Assembly (NCBI GenBank): GCA_963662515.1
Contig: OY759675.1
Location: 1,922,001 to 1,986,000 of the forward strand
DNA length: 64,000 nucleotides
Reading direction: 5' to 3'
Source of the DNA: JAFGDI01 sp963662515
Lineage (GTDB): Bacteria > Planctomycetota > Phycisphaerae > Sedimentisphaerales > SM23-30
Shown here: in pieces, positions 53,838 through 63,066 of the stretch
How the letters are laid out: the number at the start of each line of letters is the position of its first letter
How positions within the stretch are numbered: position 1 is the first letter of the stretch
Position numbers and translations under genes: made by a program
Notes under the pieces: model-generated
Told to the model about the DNA's origin: nothing
Database searches by the model: none
Seen by the model: the letters and a program-made list of their open reading frames with translations, nothing else

Positions 53838-54096
53838 ACGATGTTCATCAGCCCGTAAGTTTTTCTTTTTGTGGGTCCCATAATTGTCTGGATTTGTTGG
53901 CTAAAGTTATCATGAAAACTAACTGCCAATTCCCTGGCTCATAAGTGGCTTTCTAGCAAATGTTTATATCGTTCTGGTTTTGTATTGTTTTTTTCTTTGT
54001 CACAGGTTTAAGCTAAGTCATATTTCACCCGAATCATAAAGTGTGTATTTAGTTTTATGAAATATTTACATGAATATTTAATATTAAGAGAATATA
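53838..54096. other. Upstream region of the PotD-like / hybrid kinase unit
   Basis: No gene is seen and no terminator with a T-run was found after the vWA gene. AT-rich repeats precede the PotD-like ATG, with a weak GAGA ribosome site. No promoter is called with confidence. Confidence 0.35.
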
Positions 54097-55227
54097 ATGA
54101 AAAAAACTGGGAAGTTATTTAGCCTGGGTATGCTACTTGTTGTAGTGGCTACAGTAGCTGTGGCCGCTTACTACTCCTACATTAATATGGGAGGTCCTGA
54201 GATTGCCTCTGCTTCCTCTTCTGATTCTAATGAGGCAGCTATAATCAGCGAAGTTAAAGAGATAACCATTTTTGTCTGGGAGAATTATATAACTGAAAAA
54301 TCTCTGTCCAGCTTTGAGAACAAATATGGTATTCTTGTTAACATAGAAAATTATGAAGACGAAGAGTCAATGCTGGCAGGAGTTATGTCAGATCCGGGAA
54401 AGTATGATTTGATCATTGCCAGTGGTTTATATGTTGCAAATATGGCAAAAATGAAGCTATTGAGCAGAATAGACCATAGTAAAGTTACTAATCTTCTCAA
54501 TATTAATAATAAATTCCTGAATCCACCTTATGATCGTAACCACGATTATAGTGTGCCCTATATGTGGGGTACAACAGGACTGGTTGTAAATACTAAGTAT
54601 ATAAAAACGGAAAACCCTGGCTGGGATGTACTTTTTGATGAGCAATATGCTGGTCGTATAGCATTGATAAATGATCCAATGGAATGTATGGCCGTTGCTC
54701 TGGTTGTAAACGGATATGATATAAACACTAATGATCCGACAGAGCTGGGCCGGGCAGCTGAACTTCTGATAAGCCATAAAGATATGAATTATCAGCTGTT
54801 ATCCGAAATGGACATAACCGAAAAAATGCTTAATGAAGAGATTTGGGCTGCCCTTACCTATAGCGGTGAGTTTATTCAGGAGACAGTAGGTATGGATGAA
54901 TTTGATTATATTATTCCTGAGGCTGGTTATTCTGTTTGGGTTGATAATCTTTGTATTCCTGCTGGTTCACAACATAAAGAAGTGGCAAATATGCTCATCA
55001 ATCATATACTTGATGCAAGGGTTAGTGCTGAGATAGCCAGTGCACTTTTACTGCCCAATACCAATCTGGCAGCTGCAAAGTACACAGATGCAAAAGTTAT
55101 GGCAGATAAAAGATTATATCCATCTGCCCTGTTATTACGCAAAGGGCAGGCATTCAGTTGCGATGAATTCAGTCTGGAAAAACAACAGATATATAACAAG
55201 ACATGGCAGGTATTATCTGCGCATTAA
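54097..55227 (+). CDS. PotD-like polyamine-binding protein (orphan, linked to hybrid kinase)
   Basis: A 376-residue PotD/PotF-type periplasmic binding protein. It has an N-terminal signal anchor (about 7-28) and no lipobox. Ligand residues line up with those of E. coli PotD: W61 and Y64 (WENYITEK), D193 and E196 (INDPMECM), W250, W281 and D283 (VWVDNLC). YSVPYMWGTTGLVV (151-164) is the family hinge. Retained carboxylates and tryptophans suggest that it binds a polyamine such as putrescine or spermidine. No transporter genes are nearby. It is the first gene of a kinase unit, as NspS is to MbaA in Vibrio. Confidence 0.85.
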   Translation: MKKTGKLFSLGMLLVVVATVAVAAYYSYINMGGPEIASASSSDSNEAAIISEVKEITIFVWENYITEKSLSSFENKYGILVNIENYEDEESMLAGVMSDPGKYDLIIASGLYVANMAKMKLLSRIDHSKVTNLLNINNKFLNPPYDRNHDYSVPYMWGTTGLVVNTKYIKTENPGWDVLFDEQYAGRIALINDPMECMAVALVVNGYDINTNDPTELGRAAELLISHKDMNYQLLSEMDITEKMLNEEIWAALTYSGEFIQETVGMDEFDYIIPEAGYSVWVDNLCIPAGSQHKEVANMLINHILDARVSAEIASALLLPNTNLAAAKYTDAKVMADKRLYPSALLLRKGQAFSCDEFSLEKQQIYNKTWQVLSAH

Positions 55228-55336
55228 TAATATTATCCAGATTTACAATTGTTGGTTCGGTTTATCATGCCAGTTGGTGTATTTCTGAGTTTAATGGTTT
55301 GGCGATAATTGCATAGTTTGCAAAAAGTATCATTTT

Positions 55337-58051
55337 ATGAAACAATTTTATAACAGTCTAATATTCAAACTGGTTTTAGTTTTCTTGATTGCAGCTATAA
55401 TTCCGCTGAGCATGTCAGCTGTTCTCTTTTATTTACAGGAAGTCTCCATCGTTGAAAAACGAGAGATGCATTATGGCCAGAAAGTGCTGGAGATGACAGC
55501 GCGGGAAATTAATGATGAAATTGATGGCTATTTTCGTCGTATTTTTTTATTGTCTCAGCAATATTCCGTAGTAAACGATGAAATCAGCATAGATGATAAA
55601 TTACGCGAATTCCGTTTAGTAACCGATTATTGTGAGTATATTGATGATATAAATCTTCTTGATCTGGAAGGAAATGTACGGTGTTCCCTGAACTATAATT
55701 ATCAGGGTAGTTGGGCCAGTAAAAGCTGGTATCAGATGGCAGTGTCGGGCAGAGTAAGTATCTCGCCTGTGTACTTGCAGCCGGTGACTCAAAAAAGTAT
55801 TATTGCTGTAAATGTGCCGGTTTTAGGTAAAAATAAGCAGGTTAAAGCGGTATTGTCAGCAAATCTTGACCTTGAAGGTGTATTGAGAGATATTTTTGTA
55901 AAAGAAGATAGTGATTCATCCTATTTTATTTTAGTTGATAATGAAGGTAAGATTCTGAGTCATCCAGATATAGACTATGTACTCGATGCTTATCCTAATA
56001 AGATCGTTAGTGATCTGTTTGAAAACTATGCTTCCGGTAGTGTGAGTTTTAAATCTCCTGATAATGATTCTCAGATTAATAACTGCCACATGATGACAAT
56101 TAAAAGTAGTAGTGATCTGGCAGATCTCGGCTGGAAACTGGCAATAGTTCGAGAAGCAACCGATGTTAATCAGACCAATGCCACAATCTTTATTCATATT
56201 GCCGGAATTTTTATTACTGGTCTTATCTTTGTAATTATTATTTCACTGGCTTCAGCTCGAATAATAATCAAACCGATCATAGAGATAACTTCTGTCGCCG
56301 ATCAGATAGCAGAAGGCGATTTTAATGTATCAATAGATAATGATTCCGCAGATGAGATCGGCGATCTGTGTCGTTCAATAAATGAAATGGCGATAAAGCT
56401 ACAAAATGCTACGACCAGTAAAAACGAGCTTGCTGGCGAGGTTGCTTATTACGAGCAGCTTGAAAGGCAGTTGAAAAATGCCCGTAATAAGGCCGAAAAT
56501 GCCAGTCGGGCTAAAGATGAATTACTGGCCTGTGTATCGCATGAGGTTCGTACACCATTAAATGCAATCATTGGTTATACTGAATCGCTGATTTTGGATA
56601 ATGCTGTGCCGGCATATTCCGTAAAACTTAAGACCATCCTGAACGAATCAGAGCATTTACTTTGTTTGCTTAACGACATATTAGATAATGCTAAAATACA
56701 GTCGGGAAAATTTGATATTGACCTGCAACCCTGTAACCTGCTGAACGCTGTTGAATCAGTAACACAGCTGGTTAAACCTAAGGCTGTCCAAAAGGGACTT
56801 AAATTGAATCTGACAATTTCAGAAGATATGCCTTGTTATGTTATTACTGATTCTTTGCGTATTCGCCAGGTTATTCTGAATTTATTGACCAATGCCGTAA
56901 AGTTTACAAACTATGGTTTTGTCGAGCTTAAACTTGACTTACTTGCTTTTGACGGCAAAAAGGCCAGGGTAAAGTTCAGCGTTTCTGATAGTGGTATTGG
57001 TATATCTAAAGATAAGCAAATGGTTATCTTTGAAAGCTATACACAGGCCGATAGCAGCACATCACGGAAATACGGTGGTACAGGGCTTGGCACTACAATA
57101 TCTAAAAATATTATAGATCTTATGGGTGGCGTCATGGAAGTCGAAAGCCAGGTTGGTGTGGGTTCGACATTCTGGTTTGAGCTTGATATGGCTGTATGTG
57201 ATCTGCAACAGGTTGTAGCTTTAGAAAAAGAAAAAAATAAATCTGATACAGAAATATCTGACTACAATCTCAGAGGGTTAAAGGTTCTTCTGGCTGAAGA
57301 TTATCAAACCAGCCAGAATCTTATTACCAGCCAGTTGAAGCGTTTGGATGTCGAATGCGACCTGGCAAATAATGGCAGGCAAGCTGTTGAGCTGGCCCTT
57401 GCCAATGATTATGATATTATTCTTATGGACTTGCAAATGCCGGAAATGGACGGTATCGCTGCTACAAAACAGATCAGAAGTTCTGGCGGTAACAAAGCTG
57501 ATATTGTTATAATAGCAATGACTGCCTGTGTTGATCCGGAAGTTAAAAAGAACTGCCTGTCTGCTGGAATGAATGACATTATCGCCAAGCCATTGCGTAT
57601 ATGTAATCTTGCCAACATGTTGGATATATGGGCTAAAAAGTCTGGCAAATTCACTGCCGGTTGTGCATTGGATACACTGGAACTATCTTCTGAACAGCTA
57701 TCTGATGTTGCCGAAATTGATAATGCCGGGCTGTGGGACAGGCAAACGGCTGCTGAGCTCTTTGGCAATAATGAAGTTATGCTTGAAATAACCCTTAAGA
57801 ACTTCATTTCAGATGTTAATCGCCAGGTCGGTATTATTCAGGATGCTATTGAAGCAAACGATCTGGAGATTGTTCGTGCTGAGGCTCATAAAATTCGCGG
57901 AGGGGCTTCATGTGTTGCTGCTGATTCGCTTGCGGCCCGAGCCGCGGAACTCGAGCGGCAGGCGAAAGCAAATATCTCTGATAACCTTAAAGCAAGGTTA
58001 TCAGACCTCGAATACGAATTTAATCGTTTTACTGATCAGGCTAAAAGATAA
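55337..58051 (+). CDS. Hybrid sensor histidine kinase with dCache, HAMP, REC and Hpt domains
   Basis: A 904-residue phosphorelay kinase. Helix 1 (about 9-32), a dCache-type periplasmic sensor (about 35-285), helix 2 (about 283-306), HAMP (about 307-360), HisKA with His402 (CVSHEVRTPLN), HATPase_c (about 500-620), a receiver domain with Asp698 (ILMDLQMPEMDG), and an Hpt domain with His851 (HKIRGGA). It can move phosphate His-Asp-His and then on to the stand-alone REC protein next to it. The periplasmic part could meet the PotD-like protein. The 109-bp gap to the upstream gene holds no clear terminator. Confidence 0.93.
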   Translation: MKQFYNSLIFKLVLVFLIAAIIPLSMSAVLFYLQEVSIVEKREMHYGQKVLEMTAREINDEIDGYFRRIFLLSQQYSVVNDEISIDDKLREFRLVTDYCEYIDDINLLDLEGNVRCSLNYNYQGSWASKSWYQMAVSGRVSISPVYLQPVTQKSIIAVNVPVLGKNKQVKAVLSANLDLEGVLRDIFVKEDSDSSYFILVDNEGKILSHPDIDYVLDAYPNKIVSDLFENYASGSVSFKSPDNDSQINNCHMMTIKSSSDLADLGWKLAIVREATDVNQTNATIFIHIAGIFITGLIFVIIISLASARIIIKPIIEITSVADQIAEGDFNVSIDNDSADEIGDLCRSINEMAIKLQNATTSKNELAGEVAYYEQLERQLKNARNKAENASRAKDELLACVSHEVRTPLNAIIGYTESLILDNAVPAYSVKLKTILNESEHLLCLLNDILDNAKIQSGKFDIDLQPCNLLNAVESVTQLVKPKAVQKGLKLNLTISEDMPCYVITDSLRIRQVILNLLTNAVKFTNYGFVELKLDLLAFDGKKARVKFSVSDSGIGISKDKQMVIFESYTQADSSTSRKYGGTGLGTTISKNIIDLMGGVMEVESQVGVGSTFWFELDMAVCDLQQVVALEKEKNKSDTEISDYNLRGLKVLLAEDYQTSQNLITSQLKRLDVECDLANNGRQAVELALANDYDIILMDLQMPEMDGIAATKQIRSSGGNKADIVIIAMTACVDPEVKKNCLSAGMNDIIAKPLRICNLANMLDIWAKKSGKFTAGCALDTLELSSEQLSDVAEIDNAGLWDRQTAAELFGNNEVMLEITLKNFISDVNRQVGIIQDAIEANDLEIVRAEAHKIRGGASCVAADSLAARAAELERQAKANISDNLKARLSDLEYEFNRFTDQAKR

Positions 58052-58154
58052 AGAAATGTCAATATTCTACTAATCTGACCAAGAATTTAGTTCGATAAAA
58101 ATATTGGTTTTGATTTATTTATTTATGAATCAGGTAGAAGAAGGTTTTGTGATT

Positions 58155-58565
58155 ATGTTTAGAATATTAATAGTAGATGATAATTATACCAGCCGTTCTC
58201 AGATCAAAGCACTATTTGGTCAGTATGGCGATTGTGATACTGCTCCTGATGGGGAGATCGCATATCAACTCTTTCTGGCTGCTCATAAAGAAAATATTCC
58301 CTATGATATTATTACTATGGATATTGATATGCCTAATGTAAAGGGTGATCAGATCGTTAATAAGATGCGTAAGTGGGAACAGGAAAATGCTGTATATAAA
58401 AACGGCACAGGAAAAGAAGCGGCGATTATTATGGTTACAGCATTATCTATGAAAGATAATATTATGTCTTCTTTCAAGAGTGGCTGTGAGGCTTATATTG
58501 TTAAGCCGATAACTAAAGATAAAGTCGCAAAGATAATCGATGAAATAAAACTGCAAAAGTGCTGA
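58155..58565 (+). CDS. Stand-alone CheY-like response regulator
   Basis: The start MFRILIVDD is chosen as the normal receiver start; an upstream frame extension has no conserved sequence. The 136-residue product has the acidic pair in VDDN, Asp57-type acceptor in ITMDIDMPNV, Thr in MVTALSM and Lys in IVKPITKDK. It has no output domain. It is the expected end acceptor for the hybrid kinase's Hpt domain. It probably acts through another protein. It faces the alcohol dehydrogenase gene at 16 bp. Confidence 0.87.
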   Translation: MFRILIVDDNYTSRSQIKALFGQYGDCDTAPDGEIAYQLFLAAHKENIPYDIITMDIDMPNVKGDQIVNKMRKWEQENAVYKNGTGKEAAIIMVTALSMKDNIMSSFKSGCEAYIVKPITKDKVAKIIDEIKLQKC

Positions 58566-58581
58566 CCTCTGAGGTTATATA

Positions 58582-59736
58582 TTACAGACAGCTATTGTAA
58601 ATAGTTTCGATCAAAGTCAGGTCATAGCCGCTGACGCCTCTTTGTACAAATGAGCTATAGGCCAGTCGGGCAAGTCTTTTTATATTTGGCTCTTCGCAAA
58701 GGGCTTCATTAAAGGTTACAGGTGCGTTTATTGATCGGTAATATTCCCTTAATCTTTCCGATATTTCCGCCATATTTTGAGTTTTCAATCCGAAAACCTT
58801 ATCTGAAAATTGCTCAATCCGCTGCTGATGTTTATTGCCTGCCAGTGCTATCCAGGCGGGTATTATTATTGATAATCCGGCACCATGAGGTATATCATAT
58901 ACGGCACTCATTGGCATTTCCAGTGCATGACACGGCATTCCCCAGCCGGTTATTCCTGCTTGTACTATTCCATTCCATGCCAGAGTTGAACACCACATGA
59001 AAGCAGCTCTGGCCTGATAATCGCAGGGGGCTTGCATTATTCTGTCCATCGCAGTCATGGTTGACAATATGATGCTCTGTGCCAGATGATCTTGTATTAT
59101 ACTTTGCTCAGGTGTCGTGAGATAGGCTTCCATAACATGTGACATAATATCAACACAGGCGTAGGCTGTTTGTTGGGCAGGCAGGGTAAAGGTTGTTGTC
59201 GGATCCAGAAATGATACAACAGGATTAAGTAATCCAGGGCAGACCCAGGCTATCTTTTCCTGGGTTTGTTCATTGGTCAGAACGCTTATACCATTCATTT
59301 CGCTACCTGTTGCTGGCAGCGTAAGTACAGTAGCAAGAGGAATGACCTTATCTGGAAAACTTTTTTTGCTATAAAAATCCCAGATGTCACAATTTGCATG
59401 AACTCCGGCAGCTATAGCTTTGGCTTCGTCTATGACACTGCCGCCGCCTGCTGCTAATATAAGGTCTATCTCATTTCTACGGGCAAGTTCTATACCCTCC
59501 CGAGCATGTGATAGCAGAGGGTTGCCGCTTACTCCGCCATATTCGATATAATCTATCCCTGCATTGTTGAGTGAGGTGGTTATTAAGCTGAATATCCCGT
59601 TTTCTTTCAGACTCTTTTTACCGTAAACGAGCATAACTCTCTTTACACCAGAACGGTTCAGCTCACTGCCGACATTTTCGATCACGCCTTTTCCAAAAAC
59701 TATTCGGGTTGGGTTGTAATATGTGAAGTTATTCAT
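58582..59736 (-). CDS. Iron-containing alcohol dehydrogenase (YqhD/BdhA-like)
   Basis: A 384-residue group III dehydrogenase. The cofactor loop is GGGS (97-100). Metal ligands Asp196, His200, His270 and His284 align with those of YqhD (D194, H198, H267, H281). It reduces aldehydes to alcohols with NAD(P)H, a typical fermentative or detoxification role. The product is one gene, convergent with the response-regulator gene. Substrate is unknown; the butanol-dehydrogenase label of the group is generic. Confidence 0.92.
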   Translation of the reverse strand: MNNFTYYNPTRIVFGKGVIENVGSELNRSGVKRVMLVYGKKSLKENGIFSLITTSLNNAGIDYIEYGGVSGNPLLSHAREGIELARRNEIDLILAAGGGSVIDEAKAIAAGVHANCDIWDFYSKKSFPDKVIPLATVLTLPATGSEMNGISVLTNEQTQEKIAWVCPGLLNPVVSFLDPTTTFTLPAQQTAYACVDIMSHVMEAYLTTPEQSIIQDHLAQSIILSTMTAMDRIMQAPCDYQARAAFMWCSTLAWNGIVQAGITGWGMPCHALEMPMSAVYDIPHGAGLSIIIPAWIALAGNKHQQRIEQFSDKVFGLKTQNMAEISERLREYYRSINAPVTFNEALCEEPNIKRLARLAYSSFVQRGVSGYDLTLIETIYNSCL

Positions 59737-59791
59737 TATTGTTTCCAGCTCACCGCTTTACTGCAAGTGTATGTTTTATGCCCTTTATGCT

Positions 59792-61183
59792 TTATTCAAA
59801 TCTCAGTGATTCAGTAGGTTTGCACCTCGCTGCTTTTATTGCCGGAACCAATGCGCCCAAGGCTGCGGTAACTATTCCTGAGGAAGCTATCCACCAGAGG
59901 CTACCCCAATGCACCCAGTTAGGGATCTGCCCAAAGCCATAGCTACCAGATTTCCATATCTTAAAGCCAAGCAGGGCAGACAAACCCTGTTCCAGCATCT
60001 CTATATTTTTCACAGCCCAGAAGCCGATAAAGAGCCCAAGGATCGTGCCACTTATACCGATCAACAGTCCATAATTCAAAAATAATAGCGACACCGAACT
60101 CTCAGAACCGCCTGAAGCGCGAATTATACCTATATCTCGCCTCTTTTGCAATACTATCATCATAATAATTACAAAGATAAGAACAGCGGCCACTATACAT
60201 ACAAAGCCCAAAATAACCTGCATTGTGGCCAGTTGTTTATTGATCTCTCTGGTAAACATCAGAATCCACGGCTGCTGACTTGATATTGATAATCTGCTTT
60301 TGCCCAATTCCTCACTTTCAAGGCCTAGAACATCAACCAGATAGGTTGGCCAGATGTTTTGCAGCATTATACTCAACTCTGTGTCACTTATCCCTGTTTT
60401 GCCGACCACTAATATGTCTGGCCTGACATTAAATTCCCGACAGACATAGTCAAAAGGCAGATATAGCGTACCTTCATCAAGATGATTTGATCCGGTTTCT
60501 ATTGCATCTATGGGCCAACAGCGAATATTTTTGCGACTGATCTTTGTTTCCTGCTCACTCTGTTCAATATTGCCGGTGAAGATAAAAGCTGGTCTGCTCC
60601 AGTTTTCGATCTCTTGCAATATAGCCTGTGTGTCATATTTATCTGTTTGCGGGTCAACCTCATCCAGCAGTCCAACCGACATTATACAGGGTATTGCCGC
60701 TGGAAGGTCCGATGGTTCCAGTTCTTTTTTAAGCTTATCTGCCAGCCATTTTTCTGCCGCAATTCTTTTGTCTTCCGGCATAATGAACTGTCCCCTGGCG
60801 GTCTGATCTTTCAGCAGTCCATTACGAAACTGACTGGCCCGGCATTCCAGACCAAGGTCTATACCCCTGATTGTCACTTGCCGTACATTCCCATTATTCA
60901 AAAAGAGCAGACCACCTGAAGAGGCTGATAGTCTGACATAGTCAATACCGGGTTGTTTTTCAAGGTATTCAGCCGCCGCTTTGAAATCAAAGTTCTTATC
61001 ATCATGCAGTAAGGTTACCTGACCAAATTCGTGCTGCCAGTATTTATTATACAGGTCTAAGAATCCATTGAACAGACTGGTGATTATTATCATCAGCACA
61101 ACACACAAAGCAACTGAGCCGATCGCAAACAGGGCTATGCGACGGCGGATTAGGTATTTTAATGCCAGAAATATTTTAAACAT
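59792..61183 (-). CDS. FtsX/LolC-family ABC transporter permease
   Basis: A 463-residue permease with an N-terminal helix (about 16-38), a large periplasmic MacB-type domain (about 40-330) and three C-terminal helices (about 322-450) with PAIKAARCKPTESLRFE as the last turn. It belongs to the FtsX/LolC/MacB type, which moves lipoproteins or drives envelope work, not classic import. No ATPase gene is in the window; it may lie elsewhere. It starts 62 bp from the lyase gene stop and shares its strand. Confidence 0.85.
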   Translation of the reverse strand: MFKIFLALKYLIRRRIALFAIGSVALCVVLMIIITSLFNGFLDLYNKYWQHEFGQVTLLHDDKNFDFKAAAEYLEKQPGIDYVRLSASSGGLLFLNNGNVRQVTIRGIDLGLECRASQFRNGLLKDQTARGQFIMPEDKRIAAEKWLADKLKKELEPSDLPAAIPCIMSVGLLDEVDPQTDKYDTQAILQEIENWSRPAFIFTGNIEQSEQETKISRKNIRCWPIDAIETGSNHLDEGTLYLPFDYVCREFNVRPDILVVGKTGISDTELSIMLQNIWPTYLVDVLGLESEELGKSRLSISSQQPWILMFTREINKQLATMQVILGFVCIVAAVLIFVIIMMIVLQKRRDIGIIRASGGSESSVSLLFLNYGLLIGISGTILGLFIGFWAVKNIEMLEQGLSALLGFKIWKSGSYGFGQIPNWVHWGSLWWIASSGIVTAALGALVPAIKAARCKPTESLRFE

Positions 61184-61245
61184 ACACTAATTGTAGCCGG
61201 GGTTTTCACTTTTACCACTATTTTTTGATGCTCTGACCATTAAAT

Positions 61246-63036
61246 TTACTCACTGGTATGAGGCGGCTGGTTATAGCCGCCGTTTTGCCAAACTATGCCA
61301 AGTCTGTAGATAGGGTCGTGCATTAGCGTTACTCGACGGTTTTCCGCTGGTATCGTCGTAGTATAGACCCTTAATGCCAGTCCGTCATTCCGGGGCAAAA
61401 TAAGTTCCTCTCGCCAGTCGCCCAGAATATCTGCTGTAAGTGATGGTGTGGCCTTAGTGCCATTTACCCAGGTGCAATTTTCCGCGGTAAATATCCGTCT
61501 TATATTGCCCTTTTCTCCCGGCTCGTATTTACCGATCCAGTTGCGATCGAGAAGTTCGCGAGTATTATCTCCGTCCCACCAGATAAGAAAGTTGCAAGTT
61601 GATGGGGCTGGACCGATTATCTCGCCTTTACAGCTATACAGCTTGTTATCCAGCAAGGACCAGCATTCAGCACCGGGCGAACCGGCATAAATATCACCGG
61701 CAACACCACGGCCAATATCTCTACGATTTTTTACTGGAACTGACCAGATGACCTGGCCGGTTTGAGCGTCTCTAAAGTCTATTCCCGGTATTTTGCCGGG
61801 GCTGGCCTCTTCGTGCGGCATGAAAAACTCAAGTCCGGGATGAGCAGGATCGAGATCAGCTAAGTGTCCGGCATCACCATGCCCTAGTCCGGTACTGTAT
61901 AACCCTTTTCCATCATGGTCTATAGCACATGAACCATAAGTTATTTCATCATAACCATCGCCATCAACATCAGCGATATACATCGAGTGATTTCCCTGGC
62001 CAATATAGCTATCATGCAGGCCATCGATAGTGTCAAAGGACCAACGCATTACTAATTTGCCTTTACATAGATCCCAGGCGGTCAGTGCAGTTCGACCAGG
62101 ACCGGTTTTGCCGTGATAATAGCCTCTGGCCATGATCGCTGACGGCCTGTCATTCCCCAACCAGCCGGAAGCAGCCAGAAATCGATCGACTCGATTTCCT
62201 GTCCGATCTCCCCAGTAGCCTATATCTCCGCGAGGGGGAATATAGGCTGTCGTATCTATTATTTCACCCGTCTGACCACTAAATACAGTTAAATATTCTG
62301 CCCCGGTTAATATATACCCATTTCTGTCTCTGTAGTCATTGCTATTGCCTATTACAGTACCTTTTCCGTCTATTGTGCCGTCGGCTGTTTTACAGACGAT
62401 CTCGGCTTTGCCATCAAGATCAAGATCAAATACCACAAAAGGGTTATAATGGGCGCCACTTCTTATATTAATACCAAGGTCTATCTTCCACAGGCTCTTG
62501 CCGGTCAGTTCCAGGCCTTCAAGCCAGGTATTACTGGTATAACCCTTGTGGCTGTTGTCATGACTTACTGCTTCCCATTTTAGTACTATTTCATATTCAC
62601 CATCGCCGTCCAGGTCGCCGACGGAGGCGTCACCGGGACGATAGACCGCTTTTCGTTCCGGAAATACTTTGCAGACAGGAGGAATTAGCGGTATTTCAAT
62701 ATATTGTTCCGGCCAGACTCTTATATTTTCTGATAATACTGCCTCCGGACAGTCAATTGGCTCAATACAATATACGCTTTGAGCTGTTCCCGAAAAATCA
62801 AGATAGTCAGTGGTCAGTTTAATAGGCTCAGGGTTAAGTTTAACCTTATCACGGAAAATGTTAAATGCTATTTCTTCATTATCTGTATTCAGTAATCGCC
62901 AACTGATATAATTACCACCATCAGGTAGTTGTATTGCAACTGCACCCCGGTTAAGGGTCTCAAAACTCCTTCCGCATACACTGACACTAACTGTAGTGAT
63001 AAAATATATAGATAAATATAAGAGGCATTTTTGCAT
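61246..63036 (-). CDS. Rhamnogalacturonan lyase (PL11 family)
   Basis: A 596-residue secreted polysaccharide lyase. It has a signal peptide (about 1-23), a beta-sandwich N-terminal domain (about 25-110), and an eight-bladed propeller with repeated calcium motifs: DLDGDGEYEIVLKWE, DLDLDGKAEIVCKTADGT and DVDGDGYDEI. KWEAVSHDNSHKGYTSN and the ADGTIDGKG region are typical of YesW/YesX-type enzymes. It cleaves the rhamnogalacturonan-I backbone of pectin by beta-elimination. It implies growth on plant-type polysaccharide and is separate from the EPS locus. Confidence 0.93.
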   Translation of the reverse strand: MQKCLLYLSIYFITTVSVSVCGRSFETLNRGAVAIQLPDGGNYISWRLLNTDNEEIAFNIFRDKVKLNPEPIKLTTDYLDFSGTAQSVYCIEPIDCPEAVLSENIRVWPEQYIEIPLIPPVCKVFPERKAVYRPGDASVGDLDGDGEYEIVLKWEAVSHDNSHKGYTSNTWLEGLELTGKSLWKIDLGINIRSGAHYNPFVVFDLDLDGKAEIVCKTADGTIDGKGTVIGNSNDYRDRNGYILTGAEYLTVFSGQTGEIIDTTAYIPPRGDIGYWGDRTGNRVDRFLAASGWLGNDRPSAIMARGYYHGKTGPGRTALTAWDLCKGKLVMRWSFDTIDGLHDSYIGQGNHSMYIADVDGDGYDEITYGSCAIDHDGKGLYSTGLGHGDAGHLADLDPAHPGLEFFMPHEEASPGKIPGIDFRDAQTGQVIWSVPVKNRRDIGRGVAGDIYAGSPGAECWSLLDNKLYSCKGEIIGPAPSTCNFLIWWDGDNTRELLDRNWIGKYEPGEKGNIRRIFTAENCTWVNGTKATPSLTADILGDWREELILPRNDGLALRVYTTTIPAENRRVTLMHDPIYRLGIVWQNGGYNQPPHTSE

Positions 63037-63066
63037 TATTTGATCTCAATATCATGATGCATGAAA

